A stretch of 64,000 nucleotides of DNA from Roseibium sp. Sym1 (GCF_027359675.1 NZ_CP114786.1:5554501-5618500); one strand, 5' to 3'; positions 51,488-60,927 are shown, counted from the stretch's first letter. Numbers and translations: made by a program. The notes: generated from the letters alone by a model not told the origin.

Positions 51488-54400
51488 CTATTGGGCAGGC
51501 ACCGCATTCGCTGAAGGCGCCGGTTCCGCTTTTGCCTTGTTTTTCTTCGGCGGGCGCACCCGGAAGAACAGCGCATAGAGCACGGGTGCGGCGATCAGCG
51601 TCAGAACTGTGGCGAACGCAAGTCCGCCCATGATCGTGACCGCCATGCCGCGGAAGAACGCGTCGGACAGCAAGGGTGCCATGCCGAGAATCGTCGTGAT
51701 CGCCGCGAGCATCACCGGGCGCATACGCGACACGCTCGCCTCGACGATCGCCTCGTATTTTTCCCTGCCTTCGCTGATCAGAAGATCGATTTCTTCCAGC
51801 AGCACGATGGCATTCTTGATCAGCATGCCCGACAGGGACAGGAAGCCCAGCAACGACATGAACCCGAACGCGGTGTCGGTGGCCAGAAGCGCGATGGCGA
51901 CACCATTGATCGACATGGGCACCATCAGCCAGATGATCAGCGGCTGACGCACCGAGCCGAACAGCAGGATCGAGATGATCAGCATCACCAGGAAACCGAG
52001 CGGCAACTGGGCGCCGAGTGACGCCTGGGCATCCTTCGTGCTTTCAAATTCGCCGCCCCATTCGAGCGCGTAACCGGGCGGCAATTCAATGGCTTCGATT
52101 TGCGGCCTGACCCGGGCCAGCGCCGCCGTAGCGGTTTCACCCGCGGTTGTCTCGGCCTTCACCGTGAGCGTACGGACGCGGTCGCGCCGGTGGATCAGCG
52201 TGTCCTGCGGCTCCATGTTGAATTCCCTGACGACCTGGTCCATCGGCACGTAGCGGCGCTGATTGGCGCTCCAGACGAGGGAATCGGCGACGCTTTCATT
52301 GACGGACAGCCCGTTCTGTCCCGCCTTGCGGGCAACGATCGGAATGCCTTCGTCGATGTCCCGGTAGGAGCCGACGCGAACACCTTCCGTCGCAAACTGC
52401 AAGGCAACGGAAAGCTCCTCGCGGGTGACGCCGGAAATGCGCGCCCGGTCCTCGTCAAACACCGGACGCACAACCAGTTCCCGCTGGCGCCAGTCCGTGT
52501 TGACGTCGGCCAGCCTGTTGTCGGGCATCGCGAAGATGGCCTGGGCCTCGTTGCCGAGGCGCTTCAGCACATCGGCGTCGGGACCGGAGAAACGGGCCTC
52601 GATCTTGGCTCCGCCGCCGGGGCCGAACACCAGCCGCTTGGTGATCACCTGGGCCGACGGGAACCGGTCGGCAAATGCACGGCGCAGGTCGAGCGCAAGC
52701 ATGTCGATCTCATCCCGGCTCCCGGTGCGGATGATCATGTGGCCATAGGCAGGATTGGCGTCTTCCGGAGCATAGGTCAGCATGAAACGCGTGGCACCGC
52801 CCCCGGCGAAACTGGTCACCGTCTCGACGCGGTCATTGGCCAGCACGATCGCTTCCATTTCCTTCAGGTCGGCTTCGGTTGCGCGCAGATCGGTGCCCTG
52901 GGGCGACCAGTAATGGACATAGAAGATCGGCGTGTTGCTGTCCGGAAAGAAAGCCTGCTTGACGTTCCCGAACGCCATCACACAGGCGGCGGTGATGCCG
53001 ATCAGGACAACCACGGTCAGCAGACGCACATGGAGAGAGCCGATCAGGAACCCCCGATACAGGCGGTAAAGAATGCCCTTGTAGGGGTCGTGGTCGTCGA
53101 GGTTTCCGGTTGCGGTCCTGAAAAAGTACTTGCCGAAAAGTGGCGTCACCGTCACCGCGAAGACCCAGGACAAAAGCAGGGAAATTCCGATCACCGCAAA
53201 CAGGGAGAACAGGAATTCGCCGGTCGCATCCGGCGACAGGCCGATGCCGGAAAAGGCCATGATGCCGATCACGGTCGCGCCGAGCAGCGGCCACATGGTC
53301 TGCCGGACCACCCTGCTCGCCGCCTCGATCGCCTTCATGCCGCGCTGCATGTTGATCATCATGCCTTCTGCCACCACGATGGCGTTGTCGACCAGCATGC
53401 CCATGGCAATGATCAGGGCGCCGAGCGAAATGCGTTCCATTTCGATGGCGAAGATCCGCATGAACAGGACGGTCGCCATCACGGTCAGAAGCAGCACGGT
53501 GCCGACGACCAGTGCAGCCCGCCACCCCATGAACAGGGCCAGCACACCGATGACGATGACCACCGAGGCGGCAAGGTTCAGGATAAAGCCGTTGACGCTT
53601 TCATCGACCACGACATTCTGTTCGTAGATCGGATGGATCTGCATGCCGACGGGCAGTTGCGCCTCGACTTCCGCCAGCTTTTCAATCACCCGGGCCCCGA
53701 CATCGACGATGTTGGTGCCGTCCACCTGGGAGACACCGATCGTCACCGCCTCGTGCCCGTCATGCCGGATGAGCCGGCCCGGTTTTTCCGGTTCCCCGAG
53801 TTCCAGGGTCGCGATGTCCGAGAGGCGGATCATGGCCGTGGACCCCGGCCGCCCGATGACAAGGTCCTGAATACCGCGATAGTCGTCAAACGCGGAGGCG
53901 GTCATCAGCCGAATGCGCTTCTCGCCCGAGACCGCCGAGCCATTGGTCTGGATGCGGTTCTCCGCGTCCAGGACCCCGATGACATCCGAAAAGGATATTC
54001 CGAGCCCAGCCATCTTGTCCTGGTCGACATTCAGGTAGATGACATCCTCGGGTTCGCCGGCCACCTCGACCTTGCCGACCCCGGTAACCGTCAGCAATTC
54101 GCGGCGGATCCGCTTGACCGTGTTGCGAATGTCGCGATTGGAATAACCGTCGGCCGTGAAGGCGTAAAAGAGACCATAGACATCGCCGAAGTCGTCATAG
54201 ACGAGCGGGACGCCCGCGCCTGTTGGCAGATCCCGGACCTCGTCGGTGACCTTGCGGCGCAATTCGTCCCAGACCTGCGGCAGTTCGGTGCCGTCATAGG
54301 TCGGCTTGATCTCGACACTGATGCGGGAAAGGCCCGGCTCGGAAACCGAGGTTATCAGGTCGAGTTGCGGCATCTGCTGGATCGCGGTCTCCAGCCTTTC

Positions 54401-54592
54401 CGTGACCTCGTTTTCCACCTCGGCGGCGGTTGCGCCCGGATAGCTGGTGATCACCTGTGCCTGTTTGATGGTGAAGGCAGGGTCTTCAAGCCGGCCCACT
54501 GTGGTCAATCCCCAAAGGCCGCCCAGAAGCGCCATGAGGACGATCATCCAGGTATTGACCGGCTTTTGAATGGAGTAGCGTGCGATGTCCAC
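51488..54592 (-). CDS. RND efflux pump inner-membrane subunit
   Basis: A 1034-residue RND (HAE1/AcrB-like) drug-proton antiporter with the twelve-helix, two-lobe repeat arrangement. The fourth helix carries GMLVDNAIVVAEGM, where AcrB has two adjacent Asp; here the second is Asn. The tenth-helix lysine is present in SGMLIKNAIVL. The C-terminus is a Lys/Ala/Pro tail. Start is GTG 54592. It is the last gene of tetR-MFP-RND; no outer-membrane TolC gene is beside it, so a shared TolC elsewhere is expected. Substrate unknown. Confidence 0.94.
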   Translation of the reverse strand: MDIARYSIQKPVNTWMIVLMALLGGLWGLTTVGRLEDPAFTIKQAQVITSYPGATAAEVENEVTERLETAIQQMPQLDLITSVSEPGLSRISVEIKPTYDGTELPQVWDELRRKVTDEVRDLPTGAGVPLVYDDFGDVYGLFYAFTADGYSNRDIRNTVKRIRRELLTVTGVGKVEVAGEPEDVIYLNVDQDKMAGLGISFSDVIGVLDAENRIQTNGSAVSGEKRIRLMTASAFDDYRGIQDLVIGRPGSTAMIRLSDIATLELGEPEKPGRLIRHDGHEAVTIGVSQVDGTNIVDVGARVIEKLAEVEAQLPVGMQIHPIYEQNVVVDESVNGFILNLAASVVIVIGVLALFMGWRAALVVGTVLLLTVMATVLFMRIFAIEMERISLGALIIAMGMLVDNAIVVAEGMMINMQRGMKAIEAASRVVRQTMWPLLGATVIGIMAFSGIGLSPDATGEFLFSLFAVIGISLLLSWVFAVTVTPLFGKYFFRTATGNLDDHDPYKGILYRLYRGFLIGSLHVRLLTVVVLIGITAACVMAFGNVKQAFFPDSNTPIFYVHYWSPQGTDLRATEADLKEMEAIVLANDRVETVTSFAGGGATRFMLTYAPEDANPAYGHMIIRTGSRDEIDMLALDLRRAFADRFPSAQVITKRLVFGPGGGAKIEARFSGPDADVLKRLGNEAQAIFAMPDNRLADVNTDWRQRELVVRPVFDEDRARISGVTREELSVALQFATEGVRVGSYRDIDEGIPIVARKAGQNGLSVNESVADSLVWSANQRRYVPMDQVVREFNMEPQDTLIHRRDRVRTLTVKAETTAGETATAALARVRPQIEAIELPPGYALEWGGEFESTKDAQASLGAQLPLGFLVMLIISILLFGSVRQPLIIWLMVPMSINGVAIALLATDTAFGFMSLLGFLSLSGMLIKNAIVLLEEIDLLISEGREKYEAIVEASVSRMRPVMLAAITTILGMAPLLSDAFFRGMAVTIMGGLAFATVLTLIAAPVLYALFFRVRPPKKNKAKAEPAPSANAVPAQ

Positions 54593-54624
54593 GGCGTCTG
54601 GTCCTTTCTCTGACTTTGCCCGGA

Positions 54625-55719
54625 TCAGCGCAGCCGGCGCACAATCTGGCCTTCGCTCAGGTAGGCGACACCGGCCGAAACGATTTCGTCCCCCGTCTCG
54701 AGACCTGACCGCACGGGAATGTAGTCTCCCATCACGGTTCCGATTTCCACCGGCCGCTTGGAGACCGCGCCACTGTCATCGGCATAAGTCCAGACATAAG
54801 CCTTTCCATCGCCGTCGATGGCCACGGCACCGGTCGGCACGAGGTACTGCTCTCCGAGTTCCAGCCCCTCGGGCAAAAACTTGACGATCACCGAAGCGGT
54901 CATGCCCGGGAACAACTGGTCGGCCCCTTCCCGCGGCATGGCCAGCGAGACGCGATAGGTCTGAGTGACCTCGTCAACCTGGCTGGAGTGTTCGCGATAG
55001 GTCAGTGGAAACAGTTTTTCGCCATAGGCGGGGAATTTCGCCTCGATCGAGGCGACTTCCGATTCCGTGACCCGGCCGAACAGGGCCTCGGCCACGTTGA
55101 TGTCCACCTGCACTTCGGAGACATCGTGCATGCGCACGACGGGTGTTCCGACACTGACCGTCGTGAAATTGTCGACAAGACGGTTGGAGACGATCCCGTC
55201 GAACGGGGCCTTGAGCGAGGTGTATTCAAGGTTCTGCCGGGCTTCCTTCTGTTCCTCCAGGGCCAGATCGTATTTGTTCTTCTGCTCGTCATAGGCGGAT
55301 TGCGAGATCACGGAGCGGTCTCGAAGGGTTTCCAGGCGATCCAGTTCCCGCTTGGCCTGTTCGGCATTGATCGTTGCCTCGCGAACGGCGCGGTCATAGT
55401 CGGTGGTGTCGATGCGGGCGATGAGATCGCCCTCCTTGACCTGCTGACTTTCGAGAACCGGAAGCTTGACGAGTTTTCCGGGGACCTGAAATGACAGGTC
55501 CACGGTCTGCACAGCGGCCACACGACCGGCGAAACGGCGCTCCAGAAGGCCTATCTGGTCGGTCACGGTGAATGTTTTTGCCGGACGAGGCGCAGCATTC
55601 AGCTCCGCCTCGGCCTGAGCGACGGGGTCGACAGCTTCTTCCTGGCAGGCGGCCAGCAGCACGCCAGCCAGCAACAGGCCTGCCCAACGGCCGATCGGGG
55701 CTTTCCCAAGTGAGAACAT
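54625..55719 (-). CDS. RND periplasmic adaptor (membrane fusion) lipoprotein
   Basis: A 364-residue membrane fusion protein. The lipobox (LLAAC, about residue 24) predicts an inner-membrane lipoprotein. It shows the barrel-sandwich segment (VAAVQTVDLSFQVPGKL), a coiled-coil hairpin (about 100-160, rich in Lys/Glu/Leu heptads) and the beta-barrel end. ATG 55719 is chosen from the lipobox position; the open frame continues upstream through tetR but is a shadow. It is spaced 13 bases from tetR and 32 bases from the pump gene. Confidence 0.93.
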   Translation of the reverse strand: MFSLGKAPIGRWAGLLLAGVLLAACQEEAVDPVAQAEAELNAAPRPAKTFTVTDQIGLLERRFAGRVAAVQTVDLSFQVPGKLVKLPVLESQQVKEGDLIARIDTTDYDRAVREATINAEQAKRELDRLETLRDRSVISQSAYDEQKNKYDLALEEQKEARQNLEYTSLKAPFDGIVSNRLVDNFTTVSVGTPVVRMHDVSEVQVDINVAEALFGRVTESEVASIEAKFPAYGEKLFPLTYREHSSQVDEVTQTYRVSLAMPREGADQLFPGMTASVIVKFLPEGLELGEQYLVPTGAVAIDGDGKAYVWTYADDSGAVSKRPVEIGTVMGDYIPVRSGLETGDEIVSAGVAYLSEGQIVRRLR

Positions 55720-55732
55720 CCGGTGTTCCGTC

Positions 55733-56299
55733 CTAGTTCTGGTAATTGTCAGCGAGGTAACCGCGGAGTTCCTGAAACACCGCTTTCCGCTCGTCTTCGG
55801 AGAAAATGGCGACACAGTGGGCCTCCGAAAAGTGCAAGCCTTCCAGGCAGGACCAGATGGCCCAGGCCTGACCGGTCGCATCGGTTTCCGCCTCGATGGC
55901 CGCCTTCAGGCGAGACCTGACATGCATGAAAGGCTGGCTGAGTTCCGGGCGGTCGGCCTTGGTGGCCAGCATCGCCCGGGCGACGTCGCGGTTCTGGCTC
56001 AGCCAGCCTTCGGTCACGTCGATCATGGCGCTGAGCGTCGGACAACGCGACGCAAGATGCCGCTCCCGGGCCGTGGCCACTTCGGCTTCGTACTGGCCGG
56101 CGAGATGTTCGACCATTCCGGTAATGAGTGCGTCCTTGGTCGGAAAATTGTAAAGGACACCGCCCTTGGAAAAGCCGGACTCTTCCGCAACTGCGTCGAT
56201 TGTCAGGCTTGGCGCGCCGGAGCGCCGGATAAGGTCGAGTGCGGCCTGCAGGATTTCGGATTTCGAATCCTGCGCCTTGCGTGTCGGGCGCGGGTTCAT
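55733..56299 (-). CDS. TetR-family repressor of the RND operon
   Basis: A 188-residue TetR regulator with the helix-turn-helix SLTIDAVAEESGFSKGGVLYNFPTK (about 30-55) and a C-terminal ligand domain. As first gene of the tetR-MFP-RND operon it most likely represses its own transcript. Two TAC(C/T)G-N6-CGGTA palindromes lie directly upstream (56307-56355). The inducer is unknown. Confidence 0.92.
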   Translation of the reverse strand: MNPRPTRKAQDSKSEILQAALDLIRRSGAPSLTIDAVAEESGFSKGGVLYNFPTKDALITGMVEHLAGQYEAEVATARERHLASRCPTLSAMIDVTEGWLSQNRDVARAMLATKADRPELSQPFMHVRSRLKAAIEAETDATGQAWAIWSCLEGLHFSEAHCVAIFSEDERKAVFQELRGYLADNYQN

Positions 56300-56306
56300 G
56301 AAGCTT

Positions 56307-56322
56307 TACCGTCTGGTCAGTA
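56307..56322. promoter_or_regulatory. RND-operon TetR operator, promoter-distal copy
   Basis: On the plus strand TACCG-N6-CAGTA, an imperfect palindrome 7 bases in front of the tetR start codon. It shares arms and spacing with the perfect copy at 56340-56355; centres are 33 bases (about three helical turns) apart. Confidence 0.65.
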
Positions 56323-56339
56323 CAGTTTTTTGCTATGTA

Positions 56340-56355
56340 TACCGTCCAGCCGGTA
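56340..56355. promoter_or_regulatory. RND-operon TetR operator, perfect palindrome
   Basis: TACCG-N6-CGGTA, perfect 5-base arms. On the minus strand it overlaps a TATACAT that could be the -10 element of the tetR-MFP-RND promoter, a position suited to repression. Confidence 0.75.
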
Positions 56356-56455
56356 CAGACAAGATGGGAAATCAAAAAAGGCGGCCCATCAAATGAGCCG
56401 CCGGTTGTTTCATGTTGTGCCGGAACGTGCCGTCTTGAAGCCGGCGCCTGCGGCC

Positions 56456-58216
56456 TCAGGCTGCCGCGTTGGCCATGGCTGCCTCGTTGGCGGCCCGTTC
56501 CGCCGCAGCCGCTTCGGCGGCAATCCGGGCGCGCTCGCGGGCTTCCTCTTCTGAGCGTTCCGCGAATTCGATGAATTCGTCGGCGGGCATGGGTGCCGCG
56601 AAAATATAGCCCTGCGCGGCGGTCACACCGAGTTCGAGCAGGCGATCTATCTGTTCTTCCAGCTCCACGCCCTCGGCAATGATGCCCATGCCGAGGTTGT
56701 CTGCCAACTCGACCATGGAATCCACGATCGTCGTGGAGTTGTCGTCCGAGCCGATTGTGTCGATGAACATCTTGTCGATCTTGATGATGTCGACCCCGAG
56801 CTTCTGAAGGTAGGCCATGCCGCCGTGACCCGTTCCGACATCGTCCAGGGCGACCCTCACACCGAGTGCCTGCAGCTCGGCGATGATCTTGCGCGCCAGT
56901 TCCATGTCTTCCAGCGGATGGCGTTCGGTGACCTCGACCACGATCTGCTGGAACGAAATGGCCGATTTCTCGAAGATCGACTTGATGTCGGAAATGATTT
57001 CGCGATCCAGGAAGTGGCCGGCGAACAGGTTGATCGACAGTTTGAGGTCCGGATTTTCGCCGTAGAGTTCGCCGATCTCTTCCGACGACACACGCATCAT
57101 GTGCCGGGTCATGTCGAAGATATGACCGTTGTTTTCCGCATAGGCCATGAACTGGCCGGGAGACACGATCATGCCGTTCGGGCGGCGCCAGCGCATCAGG
57201 ATCTCGCAGCCGCGCAGGCGCCCGCTCTCGATGTCCATGACCGGCTGGTAGTAGGGGATGAATTCACCGTTGCGGATCGCCGCGATGAACTCGTCGTCTG
57301 CCTCGCGTTCCGGCCGCCAAGAGAGCCAGACGCCGATGGCCACAAAAAGGATTGCAATACCTGCGCAGGCGGCCACCGCCACGACCTTCAGGTCCTGCAC
57401 CACTTGCCCGGCCGCGGAGACCGGTGCCGTCACGGTAGCGACAAGCGGATAGAGTTCGGACGCCACTTCCACCGAAAGGAGGTCTGAGGGATCGCTGGAC
57501 TCGGAGTTATAACCGCCAACGGAGTACCAGAGCAGATTGTCTCCCAGGCGAAGCTCCGCCCGCCGGTAGGACCTAAGATATTCCGGACCCGGGTCCATGG
57601 CGATCACGGCGGGAGTGACCTCGGCGAAAAGACGGGTCTCGTTCTTCAGGTCCCAGCTGATCACGGCGGCGCGCGCGCCGAGATAGGATCTTTCCAGCAT
57701 GCCGATGCCGACAAGCGGCCCGTCATCGCGTATCGGCGGCAGGATAATCTTGCCGGCGAGATCCCGGTCCGGAATGATGCACATGCGCCGCCCCAGCGCA
57801 TCCGCAAGACCGATCGCGTCGATCATGCCGTGCGCGACAATCTGCTTTTCATAGATGACCCGGTCCGACGCGTTGCAGGTCTGAACATCGTCCCTGTCCA
57901 GCCGCTGCAGCAGGGACACCGTCGTGCTGATGGCCTCTTCGGCACGGTGAACTGCCACGCCGCCCATGGCTTCCATTTCGGTCACGGCACGGCGTTCCGC
58001 GTACTGGTTCAGAATGATATTGATCGCGAACAGGGGCGCCGTCGCCAGCACAAGGGCGATCAGGACCGTTTTCGCAAAACCAAGATAGCGGAAAGACAAG
58101 ACACAAGCCTGTTCGTGTGTAAACTCTTCCCGACCATGGCCGAACTGGGTAAACAAGGACTGAAGATTGGAGATCAGAACCTGCTCACACGATTGAAATG
58201 GCGCAGCAAACGGCAA
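56456..58216 (-). CDS. Membrane-bound EAL-domain phosphodiesterase, EIL variant
   Basis: Up to 586 residues. A periplasmic sensor (about 70-275) lies between two membrane helices (about 47-70 and 277-299), and a cytoplasmic EAL domain follows (about 310-550). The signature is EIL (338-340, CEILMRW) instead of EAL. The other catalytic elements are kept: INLFAGHFL, VEVTER, LDDVGTGH, IIKIDKMFID, IAEGVE and AQGY. Active cyclic-di-GMP hydrolysis is therefore likely. The sensor has cysteines in TCNASD and RMCIIPD, as in redox-controlled CSS-motif phosphodiesterases, though the CSS sequence itself is absent. The C-terminus is an Ala/Glu/Arg-rich helix. The start is uncertain: TTG 58216 or TTG 58099 just before the first helix. 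Confidence 0.85.
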   Translation of the reverse strand: MPFAAPFQSCEQVLISNLQSLFTQFGHGREEFTHEQACVLSFRYLGFAKTVLIALVLATAPLFAINIILNQYAERRAVTEMEAMGGVAVHRAEEAISTTVSLLQRLDRDDVQTCNASDRVIYEKQIVAHGMIDAIGLADALGRRMCIIPDRDLAGKIILPPIRDDGPLVGIGMLERSYLGARAAVISWDLKNETRLFAEVTPAVIAMDPGPEYLRSYRRAELRLGDNLLWYSVGGYNSESSDPSDLLSVEVASELYPLVATVTAPVSAAGQVVQDLKVVAVAACAGIAILFVAIGVWLSWRPEREADDEFIAAIRNGEFIPYYQPVMDIESGRLRGCEILMRWRRPNGMIVSPGQFMAYAENNGHIFDMTRHMMRVSSEEIGELYGENPDLKLSINLFAGHFLDREIISDIKSIFEKSAISFQQIVVEVTERHPLEDMELARKIIAELQALGVRVALDDVGTGHGGMAYLQKLGVDIIKIDKMFIDTIGSDDNSTTIVDSMVELADNLGMGIIAEGVELEEQIDRLLELGVTAAQGYIFAAPMPADEFIEFAERSEEEARERARIAAEAAAAERAANEAAMANAAA

Positions 58217-58518
58217 TGAGCTGCAGGGTGAAACACAATGGACGGGCGTCCAGCCTGGGCCGGCGGTTTGGCGCAGCAGATCGAAATGTTCTCGCGTGTC
58301 TCATGGACCGGATGTCCTTGCCCCGCAACGTTGCTGGAAACCAGCTGGACCAGTCGGGTTCCTTCGGTTCCGGGCCTTGCACCGCCTTTCATAAAGACCA
58401 GCCAATTCAATCATGCGGACAAGTTCCGACCCGGCCGTTTCATCGAGATCAAAGCCGCACGCCGCACAGCTGTGCTTAGCTGCGTTACGGGTACGACATC
58501 AGCATTGTGGAGGTCTTC
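58217..58518. other. Divergent intergenic region
   Basis: About 300 bases between the EAL gene and the PfkB kinase gene with no convincing ORF. The only structure I note is a 12-base palindrome GCACAGCTGTGC at 58464-58475, about 45 bases before the kinase start. The promoters of both genes must be here. Confidence 0.5.
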
Positions 58519-59418
58519 ATGCAGGCATTGTTTATTGGACAAGCCTATATCGACGTGACGTTTCTGACCGATTGCCTGCCGACGGGCGACGAAAAAGCCA
58601 TTGCCGAAGATTACGCAATCAGTTTCGGCGGCAATGCCGTTACCGCGGCGTTTTGCTGCGCAAAGCTGGGCGGCAAGCCCGAGTTGTTGTGTTCGCAGGC
58701 CGACGACTGGCTGGCGCGCATGTTTCTCGACATGGCCGCCGCCTACGGCATTTCGGTCCATGGCCGGAAAGTACGCGAAAGTTCCCTGTCCTTCATCATG
58801 CCGAAAGGCGGCAAACGCGCCATCGTCCGCTGCCGGGACAATGATTTCCTGCACCCTTTTCCCCCGCTGACGCTGACCGGCATGAAGGCCCTGCACCTGG
58901 ACGGCCACATGCCGGATGCCGCGCTTCACTATGCCGTCACCTGCAAGAACCTGGGCATTCTCACCTCGCTCGACGGCGGGGCCGTGCGCGAAAACACGGA
59001 TGAGCTGCTGGACCATATCGATATTGCGGTCGTTTCCGAGCGCTTCTGCGAGCAACTCGGCAAATCGACCGGCGAGACGCTGAATTATCTGCGCTCGAAA
59101 AACTGTCCGGTCGGGGCAGTCACGCTCGGTGAACACGGCACCGTCTGGTATGAAGCCGGCGGCCCCGACAAGGTGTTGCCGGCGCTGGCCGTCCCGCTTG
59201 AGAAGGTGGTGGATTCCAATGGCGCCGGCGATGTCTTTCACGGCGCCTATATCGCCTCCTATCTCCATTGGCCGGAACACAGCTGGGACCAGCATTTCCA
59301 TTTTGCGCGCGGAGCCTCCACCCACGCCATCCAGCACCTGGGCAACGAAGCCAGCCTGCCGACCATGGCGGACATCGACCGCGCAATCGCCGATTTCCCG
59401 GAAAAGCTTGCCGCCTGA
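58519..59418 (+). CDS. PfkB-family carbohydrate kinase
   Basis: A 299-residue ribokinase-like (PfkB) kinase with SFGGNAVTAAFCCAKLGG near the N-terminus and the C-terminal active-site motif VDSNGAGDVFHGAY holding the catalytic Asp. Substrate cannot be told; relatives phosphorylate sugars or nucleosides. GTGGAGG lies upstream of ATG 58519. It stands alone; no sugar transport genes are nearby. Confidence 0.9.
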   Translation: MQALFIGQAYIDVTFLTDCLPTGDEKAIAEDYAISFGGNAVTAAFCCAKLGGKPELLCSQADDWLARMFLDMAAAYGISVHGRKVRESSLSFIMPKGGKRAIVRCRDNDFLHPFPPLTLTGMKALHLDGHMPDAALHYAVTCKNLGILTSLDGGAVRENTDELLDHIDIAVVSERFCEQLGKSTGETLNYLRSKNCPVGAVTLGEHGTVWYEAGGPDKVLPALAVPLEKVVDSNGAGDVFHGAYIASYLHWPEHSWDQHFHFARGASTHAIQHLGNEASLPTMADIDRAIADFPEKLAA

Positions 59419-59590
59419 CCCCAAGGACAGGCCTGCCCCCAGCCCGAGCCTTTTGTCCGCGTTCTACCAAAATGTGACGCAGGACACATCCCGGCCGGAA
59501 TGAGCGGCTAAAGCTTGCACCGGCTTTCATCTTGCCACGCTCTGGAACATCAAGCAGAGTGGGACCACCTCTATTTCGTGGAGAGTTTCA

Positions 59591-60766
59591 ATGAATTTTG
59601 CCCGTTCGCCCCGGATTGCAGCCGGCCTGACGGCGGCCGTCAGCCTGATCGCCCTTCATGCGTCCCCAGCGCTCGCCTTCGATCCCACGGGAAGCGACGT
59701 CGCGGATGCGTTTCTGAACCTGCTCGATGCAGAGGACGGCACCGTTGAAAGCTATGGCAGTGTCGACGGATCGGGCGGCACGGTGACCATCAGCGACATC
59801 GTCGTCACCAAGGACGGAGACGATGACGGCCGGGTCACCATCGCCACGACCACGCTGACCGACGGAGCCGTTCAGGATGACGGCCGGCTCAAGCTGGGCA
59901 GCCTGGCATTGGAAAACCTGCAACTGACCGCGGACGACGGCGGCATGTCGCTGGCCAGACTGAGTGTCACCGATCTCTTGCTGCCGTCAGCGAAGGAAAT
60001 GGGGGCTGATACCCCGCCCGTTGGCCCCGGCTACAAGACCCTTGAAGCCACCAGCATCGAAATCCTCAACGAAGACGGCAAGCTCGCCAATGTCGCCAGG
60101 ATCTCCTCGTCGATCGATGCAATGGACGGCGACCTGCCGACCGGCGGCCAGTTCTCGGTGACCGGCGCCACCGTCGATGTCAAACAGCTGCAATCCGAAG
60201 AAACAAAGACCCTCACCGACCTCGGCTACGAGACGCTGACCGTCGATCTGGCCGGATCGGGCAAGTGGGATCCGGACGCGGCGACCCTGGTGATTTCTGA
60301 AATGAAGATCGACGCCAAGGACGCGGCGAGCCTGTCCCTGTCGCTCTCCCTCGGCGGCGTAACCCGCGAGGTGATCACCGAGCTGAACGCGAAATCCGAC
60401 AAGCCGGAAGAAGCCATGGCGCTTCTGCAGAACGTGACCATAGAAAACGCCAAGATCCGCCTGGATGACGCGTCCCTGACCGGCCGGGTCCTCGACCAGG
60501 AAGCGAAAAAGGCCGGTGTTGAGACACCGCAATATGTCGCCGGTCTCACCGGCAGCCTGCCCCTGATGCTCGGCATGCTGCAGAACAAGGAGCTCGAGGG
60601 CCAGGTGGCACAGGCGGTCACGCAGTACCTGACCACACCCGGATCCCTGGAACTGAAGGCCGCACCGTCGGCACCGGTGCCGCTGTCCCAGATCATGGGC
60701 ACCGCGATGCTCGCCCCCCAGATGATCCCGCAGATCCTCTCGGTGGGCATTACAGCCAACCAGTAA
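59591..60766 (+). CDS. Secreted protein of unknown function
   Basis: A 391-residue protein with a clear signal peptide (about 1-29, ALAFD) and a beta-rich, acidic mature part with repeated Asp/Gly/Thr patterns (TVESYGSVDGSGGTVTISDI; GGMSLARLSVTDLL). The end is helical. No family is recognised; the repeating amphipathic strands loosely recall AsmA/DUF945-type periplasmic proteins. A strong terminator follows at 60793. Monocistronic. Confidence 0.75.
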   Translation: MNFARSPRIAAGLTAAVSLIALHASPALAFDPTGSDVADAFLNLLDAEDGTVESYGSVDGSGGTVTISDIVVTKDGDDDGRVTIATTTLTDGAVQDDGRLKLGSLALENLQLTADDGGMSLARLSVTDLLLPSAKEMGADTPPVGPGYKTLEATSIEILNEDGKLANVARISSSIDAMDGDLPTGGQFSVTGATVDVKQLQSEETKTLTDLGYETLTVDLAGSGKWDPDAATLVISEMKIDAKDAASLSLSLSLGGVTREVITELNAKSDKPEEAMALLQNVTIENAKIRLDDASLTGRVLDQEAKKAGVETPQYVAGLTGSLPLMLGMLQNKELEGQVAQAVTQYLTTPGSLELKAAPSAPVPLSQIMGTAMLAPQMIPQILSVGITANQ

Positions 60767-60792
60767 GCCGGCAAGGCTCTTCTGCAACTCAG

Positions 60793-60823
60793 AAAAGCCC
60801 GGGCAGACCTGTCCGGGCTTTTT
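60793..60823 (+). terminator. Terminator of the secreted-protein gene
   Basis: AAAAGCCCGG (60793-60802) pairs with CCGGGCTTTT starting at 60813, the inner part adding CAG/CTG, followed by a T. It lies 26 bases after the stop codon. Confidence 0.9.
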
Positions 60824-60849
60824 CGTTATTCAATCAACTCACGCCGTCA

Positions 60850-60887
60850 TTCCGGACGGTCTGCAGCGCCGCTGCACTTGTCCGGAA
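60850..60887. repeat. Nested extragenic palindrome
   Basis: TTCCGGAC (60850-60857) and GTCCGGAA (60880-60887) enclose a second hairpin TGCAGC-GCC-GCTGCA (60862-60876). The outer arms resemble the palindrome at 32419. It is probably a dispersed REP-like element; no T run follows on either side. Confidence 0.55.
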
Positions 60888-60927
60888 AGACGCGCTGAAG
60901 GTTTGTCAACAGTTCCTGAGCCCCCGG

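Noticed and set aside
52100..54613. 837-codon open frame antisense to the RND pump gene
   Set aside because: Arginine/histidine/aspartate-rich translation without domains, exactly opposite a well-conserved RND gene; a product of high GC in the third codon position.
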